From positions 1-62,000 of the forward strand of contig JBBHKE010000440.1 of NCBI GenBank assembly GCA_037447655.1: 62,000 bases of DNA. Direction: 5' to 3'. The translations under genes were made by a program, and so were the position numbers. Below the pieces are notes generated by a model. That model was not told the origin of the DNA, did not search any database, and saw only the letters and a program-made list of their open reading frames with translations. Source of the DNA: Zygnema cylindricum (taxonomy: Eukaryota > Streptophyta > Zygnematophyceae > Zygnematales > Zygnemataceae). This document shows, in pieces, positions 32,297-42,899 of this stretch; the first letter of the stretch is position 1, and every line of letters begins with the position of its first letter.

Positions 32297-33919
32297 GTCT
32301 CATCCTGATGAGCCTCAGTCTTACTTGGAGGCACCAGACAGCCGAGAAAAAGGATGATCGATCAGAGCCATAAATGATGAGATGGCTTTCATCATGGAAG
32401 CAAATACTTGGGAACTAGCGGATTGCCCTCTAGACAAAAAACCTATTGGCTGTAAATGGGTATTTAAACTAAAACTTAACCCAGATAATACCATCGAAAA
32501 AATATAAGGCTTGCTTCGTAGCGAGGGGGTTCACCCAAAAGGATAGGATTGACTATGAGGAGACATTTAACGCAGTTGTTTGTTTCTTATCTATAAGGAT
32601 TCTCCTCAGTCTAGGGGCAGCGGAAGACATGGAAATACATCAGATGGACATTAAGATCGCCTTCCTCAATGGTGAGTTAGACGAAGAAATCTTCATGAGG
32701 CAACCGTGGGGGTTTGTGGAGAATGGGGAAGAGAGCAAAGTCTGCAAAGTCTGCAGGCTCATAAACTCCTTATATGGACTTAAGCAGGCTCCCCGACGGT
32801 GGAATAAGAAACTAGATGAGTTTCTTACTAGTTTGGGATATATCCGGATTAGCTCTGACCATTCTATCTATATGTTTGAAGATGAGAATGGTGTGATTTC
32901 TATTGCAATTAATGTGGATGATCTGTTGGTGTTAAGTAAGTCTTTGGAAAAGATCAATAAGCTAAAGAAGGATCGAAAAAGCAGATTTGACATGAAGGAT
33001 TTAGGGGAGGCAAGATATATCTTGGGAATTCAAATAGAAAGAGATAGGGGGAAAAGGATCATTAGACTCACTCAGAAAGTAGCAATAAGAAATATGCTTA
33101 AAAAATTCCAGATGGAGACAGTTGTACCACTCCCATGGACTTGAAGAAAGTAAGTGGTAGGAGTGTAGAAGGTGGAAGTGATAATCTTAGATGATCAGAT
33201 GAGTCCAGTGGAGAGAAAATTTATTAAGTATATTCCTTATAGATACGTAGTAGGAAATTTGATCTACTTTATGAACTATGCAAGGTCGGACATAGCAACA
33301 GTAGTAGGAGTCTTCAGTAGGAGTCTTAACGATCATAGAAAGAGAGATTGGGAGGCAGCTAAGAGAGTCATGAGATATCTAGTGGGTTTCAGAGAGTTAT
33401 GGTTGCATTTGGGATGGGAGCACACTGATATCACTACTTGGAGTGATGCCATTTATGGGGATGCACCTATGAGAAGATGCACTTCTGGGTATGAGTTGTA
33501 TGTGGGGGAAGGTGTTTGTTGTTGGAGCAGCAAGCAACAAAAGGTGGTTACTTTGTCTACTATGGAGGCTGAGTACATGGCCTCTTGTTCTGTTGTGAAA
33601 GAATTGATGTGGGTCAAGTCATTTATGCAAGAACTGGGGTATATGAAAGAAAGAGTGCATGAAGTTTTTTGTGATAATCAAGCTGCAATTGCAATTGCAG
33701 CCAATCCTAAACATCATTTCAAAGCTAAACATATGGACATAAGATTGAGCTTTGTGAGGGATAAAGTTGAAAATAAAATTGTAAATCTTGTGTATAGATC
33801 TGATGAAGAGATGGTGGCTGACATGATGACCAACCCAGTGCCCTCTCCCAAGCTAAAATATTGTAGAGAAAAATGTGGACTAAAACTAAAGTTAAAATTA
33901 GACTAGAAAATAAGGGGAG
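32297..33919 (+). pseudogene. pol: Copia RT and RNase H fragment (E3)
   Basis: Starts in mid-pol (SHPDEPQSYLEA equivalent) directly after an LTR. RT is frameshifted at first, then open 32629-33144 (MDIKIAFLNGELDEEIFM). The catalytic motif is changed to NVDD in place of YVDD. 33172-33906 holds RNase H (TTWSDAIYGD, STMEAEYMAS, CDNQAAIAIA) to its normal end and a purine tract. Very similar to E1. Confidence 0.9.
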
Positions 33920-34960
33920 TGTTGAAATCAATAGATTTCTAAAGTATTTTCCAGGTAAAAATATGTTTATATAAAAGGAAAAAGAAAAGACGGTCAGCCT
34001 GCCTCCACCTCCTCTCTCTTGCCCCCATACTTGTTGTAGTCACTGAAGGATAGAGAGGGTGGTTGAACCATTGCTGCCTTAGTTCAACAGGCGGTTATTT
34101 TTTTTAGTAGGTTACTAAAAAGATACCTGGCAGACCCAGGATTTGATCTCGGTACCTGCCGTCCATCAAGTTGGCCGGTAGCGGTCAACTTTATCCCATT
34201 AGACTAGGACCAATGTTAAATGCTATAGGGTGTGATAAATATATATTTATTTAAGAGTAAACGAATTCATTTAACTAAAACTGTATACTGCATGCATGGA
34301 TATAATTTTGTAAAGTACGAAGTACGATACTGTTTTTAAACGGATACCGCGCATTTTGTTTCGACAGCGAAACAAATATCGCACAAGTATTTATAACGGC
34401 TGAGATTGCATTACGGTTCATATCCAACGGCGCATGTCATCGCCAAAATCCTGGAGTGGTCACTTTGGCTTTTTGTGACATGGCATGACCTTGCGCCACG
34501 TGGAGAGATCACATTTGGTTACGGGAATTTCGAGGAACCTACGGACGAGTAAAAAGAGGGTACGCGTCCACGTAATAGCCTTGTCGTACATCTGTCGTAC
34601 AAAAGGTACACTAGCAATAGTACTTTTAGAACGGTAAAGTCATATCATTGGTCCGTACTCCAGTAGATAGGAGTTATTAGAGGAAATTAGGACTTAGTGT
34701 ATTTTTGATTTGGTCACCTCTCCCCTTGAGGGTTTGTATAAAATAAGCATCTTTGCCACCATATAACTTATCGCTTGGTTGGGTGTTTTCAGAGATTCTT
34801 TTTCCTACGGACTCAAGGGAGTCTAGGCTCTACAAAGGTGCATTCAGATTGTCAGCTTGTTTACTTGGGCAGCAGTGGTTTCCATTGAAAGTGGGTTAGT
34901 TAACACCTATCTAGAGGCTTCTAGAATTTTGTGATCCAATGGAGGACACAGAATTGCGCA
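33920..34960 (+). repeat. Copia LTR-B
   Basis: Starts TGTTGAAATCAATAG after the E3 purine tract and ends near ACACAGAATTGCGCA. It contains a tRNA-like module (34128-34210), the leader hairpin GGACTC-AAGG-GAGTCT (34809-34824) and an ATG 20 nt before the end. It is followed at once by pol of a different subfamily, with no primer site. Confidence 0.85.
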
Positions 34961-37900
34961 TTTCAGTTAGCGTACAATCTTATATTGAAGGAAGAGAATA
35001 ATACTAAGTTCCTTGAAAGAGAAGGAAATGCTTAAGCTTTTGCAGCAGAATTTGACAAAAGAAATCATGTTAATCAGACCAAGAGTCAGTTTAACAAAAA
35101 TCAAAATCGGTTTAATCAGAGGCAGAATAGACCATCTTCTACCACTTGCTTTTCTTATTTTGAGAAGGGTCATGGATTCAGGTACTATCCTAAACTGAAA
35201 AAGGCTAATGAGATAGGTTTATACAGGCCAGGTTGGCAGCAGAGCCAGTATCACAGAGGTTTTTCTGGAAATCCTAACCGTGGAAGTGCTCATTTTTCAG
35301 CTTCTGCGACTGATGCAAATGAGTCTCTAAGCTTTAATGAGCAAGACGAGGAGTTATTTTCTATGGCGGTAGCCATGGAGGATCCAAAAGATGCAGGACG
35401 GATCATAGACACGGGAGCGTCGCCCCGCATGTGCTAGAACAAGGCGGTTTTTACGAATCTCCAACAAACGTCTCCAAAGAGTATCTACTATGCTTGTGGA
35501 ATGAGTGTTCAACCTCAGCTCAGGGTGATGTATCTTTGATGGTAGATGTGGGGGGCAAGTTGGTAGAAAGAACCCTTCACAATGTTTTGTATGTTCCAGA
35601 CTTTAAGAAAAAACTTTTTTCTACATCCTTAGTGGAGAGCAAAGGCTTTGAAGTTGTTCCAAAAGGAGGTAGACAGGTTGTTAGCAAGATAGGGAAAGTA
35701 ACAGTAACAAGCATTAGAGATGCTTGCAAAATGTACCGAATGGACATGGCTGAGTATAAAGAAAATGATGTTCTATACTCAAGTGTCCAATCTTATAATG
35801 AGCTGTGGCATAAAAGATTAGGACATATGAATTATAATAGTCTTAAGAAAATGGTGAACTCGGGAAAAGTTGAGGGAGTTTCTCTCACTTCTCAGCCTAT
35901 AAAATCATGTGATGGTTGTTCACTTGGCAAGATCCAGAAATTGCCACTTCCATAGAAAACAGACCACAGATCGGAGAAAGTTCTGCAGCTAATACATTTT
36001 TGATGTTCTCGGTCCTTCTCAAGTGGCTTCTGCTAGAGGCGTCCACTATATGGTTACATTCACAGATAACTACTCGAGGTACACCAAAGTTTACTTCATG
36101 CAGCATAAAAGTGAAGTGTTTACTCACTTCAAACACTACAAAGTGTGGGCGGAAAAGCTTCATCGAGTTCCAATCTTGGCGCTGAGATCAAACAATAGGG
36201 GAGAATACACATTCAAGTAATTCGAAGAGTTTCTCCTTCGGGAAGGTATCAGTCACAATCTTACAGTTCCATATACACCGGAACAGAATGGTGTTTCTGG
36301 CAGATTAAATAGGACAGTGACAGAGAGTGCTCCGTCCGTGCTTGTAGATAAAGGGCTAGATTGGAAATTTTGGGCTGAAACACTTAACTGTGCTGTCTAT
36401 ATTAAAAACAGAATTGCTTCTAGATCTGTTACCACTACACCTTATGAGCTTTGGACAGGAGAGAAACTTGATGTTAGTCAATTTAAGATCTTCAGAAGCA
36501 AGTGTTTTATTCTAGATACTTGGAAAATGGATGCTAAGGGCTTACCAAAAATTTTAATGGGGTGTGATGATAATGCAAAAGGCTATAAAGTTTTTGTATT
36601 TGAGAAATAGAAAGTGGTTATCTCTAGAAATATCCAAATTGAAGATGAGATGGATCTGGTTGACTTTTTTCAAGTGCTAGACAAACTTGCAAAAGAAAAC
36701 CAGGAATATGTCATTTTTCACCATACGCAGCGAGTTTACTTTCCACGGCCAAGTGGGACTACTCTTCCTTCAATTCTCTTAGTGACTTCACCGGAGGCTT
36801 CAACACAAGTTCTAGCTCGGGCAGAACAAACGGTTACGCCACAGGTCCCGGATCAGCCAAGGAAGTCAAATCCAAGGCTGGAGACGATTTCAGCTTCAAA
36901 ATTTTTGGGGGGAAAGAGATCTAGCAGCCGTCTACAAGCAAGCTCTCACTTTGTTTTTTCCGCAGCTACAGAGGAGCCTCTAACAATTTAAGAGGCATTT
37001 TCATCACTTGAGATAAATCATTGGATCGAGGCGGCGAACGATGAAATGAAATCTATTATGGAGGCACAGACGTGGGAGCTGGTGGATCTTCCTCAGGGCA
37101 GAAAAAATCCATCGGCAGCAAATGGGTATTCAAGGTGAAATTGAACCCGGACAACACCATTGAAAGGTATAAGGCCAGACTAGTGGCTAAGGGGTATAAT
37201 CAAAAAGAAGGTATTGATTTTGAAGAAACCTTCTCTCCAGTTGTTAGATTTCCTATTGTCAGAATCTTTCTAAGTCTAGCGGCTATAGAGAATATGGAAA
37301 TACATCAGATGGATGTTAAAACTGCTTTCTTGCATGGAGAGTTAGAAGAGACCATCTACATCAAACAGTCTGATATGTATGTAGAAAAGGAAAGGAGGAA
37401 TTGGTGTGTAAACTGATGAAATCTTTGTATGGGCTGAAACAAGCCCGCATACAGTGGAATTTGAAGTTAGGTGAGTTTTTGATTGGGCTAGGTTTTGAGA
37501 GAATTAGCTCAGATCATTTTGTATATGTTTTACAAGGGGAGGATGGGATAATTTACATTGCTATATATGTGGATGATCTATTATTAATAAGTAAGTCAAT
37601 GGATGAAATAAACCGCATTAAAGCAGCTTTAAGGTCCAGGTTTGAGATGAAGAACCTCGGAGAGGTCAAGTATATCTTAGGTATACAGGTAGAAAGAGAC
37701 AGAAAAACAAAAGGCGGATTTTGTTGACTCAAAACAAAGCAATAGGTCACATGCTAGTAATATTTGAAATGAAAGATGTGAAAGGATCTGTAACTCCCAT
37801 GGAATTCAGGCAGAAATTAGAAGGAATTGAGTAAGTTTCAAGCATAACGGTTTGTGAGAGTCTAGAGACAGGGGAAGAAAAGTTTATGGCTTCAAAGCCA

Positions 37901-38560
37901 TATAGACAGGTAGTTGGAAGTCTTATATATTTTATGAACTGTACGAGACCCTACATTGCAGCAGCTATGCGATTCTTGAGTACAAGTCTGCAGAACCCTA
38001 AAAAGGCAGATTGGGAAGCAGCAAAAAGGGTGTTGAGATATCTTGTAGGTACTCGAAATCTTAAGCTTGTACTCGGAGGATGAGAAGTCAAAATACAGAT
38101 ATGGAGCGATGCTAGCTATGGAGACATGCCAAGCCGTAAATCTACGACCGACTTTGTTGTGAAGATTGGAGATGGAACTTGTTGGTGGAGTAGCAAATTA
38201 CAAAAGGTTACAGCTCAATCCACAATAGAGTCAGAATATATATGGCAGCAGCTTCCGCCCTCGAGGAGCTCCTAAGGGTCAAGTTCATTTTACATGAACT
38301 TGGGTATATGCAAACTGATCCTCAAGCTATCTGGTGTGACAACCAGGCAGCTATTGCAATTGCCTCTAACCTCAGCCTTCACTTTAAGAGCAAACACATG
38401 GATGTTAGACTTCACTTTGTTATAGAAAAAGTACTTGTAAAAGTCGTTAAATTGTGTTATTTACCGGATGAGAAGATGGTGGCTGACATGTTTACAAAAT
38501 CCCTTCCTGCTCCTAAGTTACAGTTTTGCAAAGATGCTATTGGACTAAGTGAGTAATTGA
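34961..38560 (+). pseudogene. pol: Copia gag-pol remnant, second subfamily (E5)
   Basis: Asn/Gln-rich gag tail with a decayed knuckle (CFSYFEKGHGFRYY); protease DTGAS (35409-35423) followed by a stop; zinc module (LWHKRLGHMNYN, CDGCSLGKIQKLP); integrase pieces (FTDNYSRYTKVYF, NGVSGRLNRTV); RT ([36 protein letters not shown] at about 37565); RNase H (CDNQAAIAIA, KSKHMDVRLHFV) ending near 38556. Several stops and frameshifts. A purine tract GATTTTGGGGAG precedes the next LTR. Confidence 0.85.
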
Positions 38561-38579
38561 GTCTAAAGATTTTGGGGAG

Positions 38580-39666
38580 TGTTGTAATTTATAAATCTTT
38601 ATTTCAATAAATAGGGCTAAAATAACTTAGAATATTTTCTAACTAGCCTGCTCTAATATTTACTTTAATTAGTGTTACAGCAGCAAAAAGTACAATAGAG
38701 TGTATTGTACTTTTACAAAGACACGTGTCGGCATAAGAACGTATGCAAGTTTTACGGAGTGGCGCCAATAGTCAGCCACATGCGTCACGCAGTTGACGAT
38801 TGGATTCACAAGATTAGACGAACGTGATCTGAACCGGGTATTTCGAAAATATATGGTACGGTTCGACGGTACCATCATCCATTGAATTTGTTCCAACGGA
38901 CGCGATTCACTTGGGACGGTTAGATTTGCTAGAAATCCGAGATTCGGTATGTCCCATACTAGGGAAAAGTGAGCCAGCCAGGGCTCGAACCTGGGACCTC
39001 TAACTTGAGCTGTCAGCGCACTAACCACTGTGCCACCAGCTCGATGTAGAGCCTGGCGGGTCCGTACCTATTTCTTTTAGGCGGGTATTAATGAAAGCTA
39101 TGATTAAAAATTGCATTTAATTGGACGGCCGTGAAAAAACCAGAGATCGCGGAAGAGATCTCGGCGGTTTGTGGTCATCGCCACATCGGATAACACGTGG
39201 CAAAATTACGTTAGATCGCGGCATCTCCGGGGATTTCAAGACTGAATCCAGATATGACATGTGTCGACTTTTAGGCCATGTCGTACAGTATCCGTACAGA
39301 AAGTATACTGGCAGTAATACTTTTGGGTACGCAAGTGTAATATGATTGGTTCCATACATCAGTAGATAGAGTTTGTGAGAGAGATAGGACTTAGAAAAAT
39401 TGGTAGATAGGACCCTCTCTCCCAAAGAGCCTCTTTACAAAAGGTCAACTTTGACCCTCCATAACTTACTGCTCAGGGGAGCAAATTCAGAGATTCTTTT
39501 TGCTATCGACTCAGGGGAGTCTTGCCTTTACAAGGGTGAAGGTGGTCAGAGTTTTTGTTTGCCAAGGAGGCAGTTGTTCTTGCTGAAACACAAAGGGGTC
39601 AGGGTTATTCTATAGGTTTTTTAGAAGCTGACCATTCTAAGGACTTATGGAGGTCTCAGAGTTGCA
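38580..39666 (+). repeat. Copia LTR-C
   Basis: Starts TGTTGTAATTTATAAATC after the E5 purine tract. The 5' part is unlike other LTRs here and holds a tRNA-derived SINE; the 3' part has the shared leader (GACTCAGGGGAGTC) and an ATG at 39647. It ends GAGTTGCA. Confidence 0.7.
38921..39078 (-). mobile_element. tRNA-derived SINE, copy 1
   Basis: On -, 39042-38970 folds as a full 73-nt cloverleaf: acceptor GAGCTGG/CTGGCTC (two G-U pairs), D stem GCAC/GTGC, anticodon stem CTGAC/GTTAG with loop AGCTCAA, T stem CCAGG/CCTGG with loop TTCGAGC, final A. It includes A box TGGCACAGTGG and B box GGTTCGAGCCC. Position 33 is G rather than U, so it is unlikely to be a working tRNA. A copy at 58557-58723 shares flanks on both sides, which makes it a SINE family. 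Confidence 0.75.
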
Positions 39667-39696
39667 CGTTATGGGCTTACCCTCTAGGGTACCAAT
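39667..39696 (+). repeat. Residual primer site and gag start between two LTRs
   Basis: CGTTATGGGCTTACC plus a few gag codons (MGLPSRVPI) and then the next LTR. All other internal sequence is missing. Confidence 0.75.
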
Positions 39697-41546
39697 TGTT
39701 GAAAAGAGAGGTATTTTGTAGTCTTTTTTGTGACCTTACTGCAGCCCTCATACTTGTCGTAGTCACTGAGGACCTGCAGACAACCATGGCTCCCTGCTGC
39801 AGCTAAAGGAGACAGGCACATCATTTGATACAGTTTTTCTGCAAAATATAAACTGCCCCTTATGGGACTTGATCCTGTGACCTCTGGATGATCACCGTAC
39901 GGACCAGCCGTCCGCCTTATCTGGTAAGTCTTGAAGAAATCGATACATGCATATGGCGCGATATTTATTTAAAGCTTATCGGACCAGAAATTTCATTTAA
40001 CTAATTACGGGACGATTTATGCATAGAAACATACCGGTCCACACGAAATCGGGACCGCACTAAATAAACGAATTGACATTTAAGTTCAACGGACAAAATC
40101 AAATGACCGGATCTGATCGAACGGCTCACAGTGGAGCCAAAATGTCGGAATGGCCGTTTGGTGGTTTGCGGACCAGATGTCGGCCGACGACACGTGGCAA
40201 CATATGGTTGGACAACGGATATCACGGGAGGAGCAACTACAGCTCCAAAACTGACACGCGTCAGCGAAACGGCCATGCCTTACTATGGACGTACAAGAAG
40301 TACAGCGGTACATATACCTTCTTGAACTTTACATTCTTATGAATGGTCCAAGTACCTTAGTAGTAGGCTTACAGAGGTAGCTTAGGACTTAGAATTTTTC
40401 TGGTTTTTCAGCCTCTCTCCCAGAGTGCACTTTTATTTATGGACTAACTTTGGTCAGCCATAACTTAATGCTCAAGGGAGCAATTTCAGTGATTCTTTTT
40501 GCAACAGACTCAGGGGAGTCCATGCTATTGGATTTAACTTCAATCTGTAGCGATGAACTTTTCTCGTCGCTGTAACAAATTGTTACCCCGGAAATCACGG
40601 AACAAAAAGACGCCAACAAACATCGATAAAAATACGATTCACTATTTTTGGTACGCCGTAAAATTCACACGTCAAACAAATATTTTAAAAGTATGCCACG
40701 TCGGATACTTTCAAAAAGTATGTCACGTCAGATTCTAAAAGGTACGACGTAATTACAAAAGATAATCGAAACGACAAAGTACCGCGGGAAATTTAAACTT
40801 GAAATAGTACCAGGAAAGTCCAATGTAACTAAGAAGAACTTTGAAATTCAAATTCTTGATTTCAAAATCATTCAAATTTCTTAGTAAGCAAAATTTGAAT
40901 GTTTCAATCCGATGTAGCTTAGTTCGTTATATTCAAGGAAGAACTGTGTTAGTTTAGGAAGTATATAATTACCATTGTAGGAAGCAGAAAGATTATCAGA
41001 TTAGTTTACATTGTATGTTTACATTCTTATCAATATTAAAGAAATTTCATTTGCTTTGTGTTCTGTGTAAGTCTGAATGTGAATATTGAAGTGTAAATCT
41101 GATCAAGTATAATCTGAGTGTTTCAGAAGGTTATTATGGTCAGAAGGGAAGTAATTATCTGAATGTTAGTAAGATAAATTGACTTCAAGGTCTGACATCT
41201 GATTTCTTTAAAGCAGGAAGTCTTTAATAGATATCAGTGGGACAGGTTATGTGTCCAAGGTATATTGTTTGATAAAAGTTGAGACTTTAGAAGTCAAGAT
41301 ACTTTGAAGTAATTATCAGGATTCTGTGAAGAGTGTTGTTTAGGCAGTTTAAGGTTGCTTAGCTGTAAGTGATCATTCAATATGGACGATCAAAGTTTAC
41401 ACAGGCTACACAAGGGTGTAGTCAGTGAGAGTTTTTGCGTCTCAGGGTGGGACTTATTTATTTTCAAATTCAAAAGTGCATATCGTATCCTAGAGGCTTC
41501 ACATAAGCTGGACATTCTGTGTACCAATGAAGGTCATAGAATTACA
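39697..41546 (+). repeat. Copia LTR-D with an insertion
   Basis: Starts TGTTGAAAAGAGAGG and ends CATAGAATTACA. It has a tRNA-like module (39852-39930) and AGACTC-AGGG-GAGTCC. It is split at 40528-41404 by an unrelated insert, after which the leader resumes at CTACACAAGGG. Confidence 0.8.
40528..41404. mobile_element. Insert A in LTR-D
   Basis: 877 bp flanked by GCTA (40524-40527 and 41405-41408), which interrupts an otherwise continuous LTR leader. Near its left end is AGCGATGA...TCGTCGCT, a hairpin motif also found in the insert at 44746. No coding sequence, and the termini do not identify a class. Confidence 0.55.
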
Positions 41547-42632
41547 GGTTATCGGCCCACCCTCTAGGTTGCCCATCTTTCATGGAACTGGGTTCATTTA
41601 TTGGGAAACCATGATGAGTTGTGCATTGTTTGAGAAACGGCTATGGGGCATTGTGAGTGGCCGTGTGCGTCGGCCATCCGCTAAGTTAGGAGTTCCACCA
41701 GGGTTTGGAGGATCTCGGTTCACAGGAGGATCTGCAGGAGCAGAAGGGGTGGAGGATGTTACAAAAAGCACCATATTTGACAAAGGGAAGGAGAAAATCA
41801 CACCGATGGCTAGTGGATCGGCTCTAGAAGCACCTGTTCAGAAAACAGAGGCGAATGATACTGAAATCTGGGATTTCAACATTTCCGTGGCGACTCATTT
41901 TATTCTCATGCGTCTCACTCAGGGAGTGGCTATCTCTCACCTTCATGTGTAGAGGGCAGACGAGTTGTGGGAAGCTCTTGTCGACATTTACAAAAGCAGT
42001 ACGATTCAGCAAAAGAAGGTGGGAGATAAGAAGGTACAAGCATATGTGTACAAAGGGGGAAAGATGTTAGATTTCTGTAATGACTTGGCTGGGTTATTCA
42101 TGGAGTTAGAAAGTGCAAGGAAGATGGAGTCCGAGAAAGAGAAAGCGAACACTTTGCTAATGAAACTCCCAGATGATTATGAGAACATTGTTAAAAGGGT
42201 CCAGGATTTGTCAGATCATCTTTGGATCTGGAACTGTGTTGTGGGGATGATTTTCGTTCGAGAAAGCATAATTGAGATTCTTAGGGGAGGAAAGAGTGTT
42301 CAAGCATTGGCTGCTAGTACTGACTGGGGGAATAAGGATTTCAACAAACCTTATGGGAACTTTGGTGGAGGAGGAAGAGGAAACCATGACGGATCTTGAC
42401 CAAGGGCTCCGAAGGGGCTTTGCCATTTTTGTAAGAAGCCAGGACACTACATGGCGGAGTGCACTATGTTGACGGAGTTGAGATTGAAAGAGGAATCCAT
42501 TGCAAAACTAGCCGGAAGAAAAAAGAAAGCGTTCGTTGCGACACAAGTCGTGGGAGAGGATGACGATGATGACGATGGAGAACTTCTCCTCAACGAGGAG
42601 TTGGAGGTGAAAGGTGAGCCGGAGATTCCAAT
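41527..42632 (+). pseudogene. gag: Copia gag (E6), fused to LTR sequence
   Basis: MKVIELQVIGPPSRLPIF start; TAG at 41950 and TGA near 42398 interrupt. The body has YVYKGGKMLDFCNDLAGL and LLMKLPDDYENIVKRVQD; the knuckle is CHFCKKPGHYMAEC. After an acidic tail (DDDDDDGELLLNEE) the sequence passes at about 42632 straight into LTR leader, so protease to RNase H are deleted. Confidence 0.85.
41547..41561 (+). promoter_or_regulatory. Half-tRNA primer site of E6
   Basis: GGTTATCGGCCCACC, one mismatch from the E1/E2 site, directly after the LTR-D terminal ACA and inside gag. Confidence 0.7.
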
Positions 42633-42899
42633 ATTTTTGATTTTTCAGCCTCTCTCCAAGAGTGCACTTGTATTTACAAACCAACTTTGGTCAACCATAA
42701 CTTAATGCTCAAGGGAGCATTCAAAGATTCTTTTTGCAGCGAACTCAGGGGAGTCCAAGCTACACCAGGTGTAGTCAGTGAGAGTTTTTGCGTCCCAGGG
42801 TAGGACTTATTTATTGTCAAAGTCAAAAGTGCATATCCTATCCTAGAGGCTTCACATAAGCTGGACATTCTGTGTACCAATGGAGGTCACAGAATTACA
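42633..42899 (+). repeat. Copia LTR-E, 3' fragment
   Basis: Leader part of an LTR very similar to LTR-D (GAACTCAGGGGAGTCC, ATG 20 nt before the end), ending ACAGAATTACA. The 5' two-thirds are missing. Confidence 0.8.

Noticed and set aside
32297-32301. GTCTC as a target duplication for E2
   Set aside because: The left flank is TGTTT; no match, so a simple insertion is not supported.
38970-39042. A working tRNA gene
   Set aside because: The cloverleaf is complete but the anticodon loop has G at position 33 and the sequence belongs to a repeat family with shared flanks, so a SINE is the better call.
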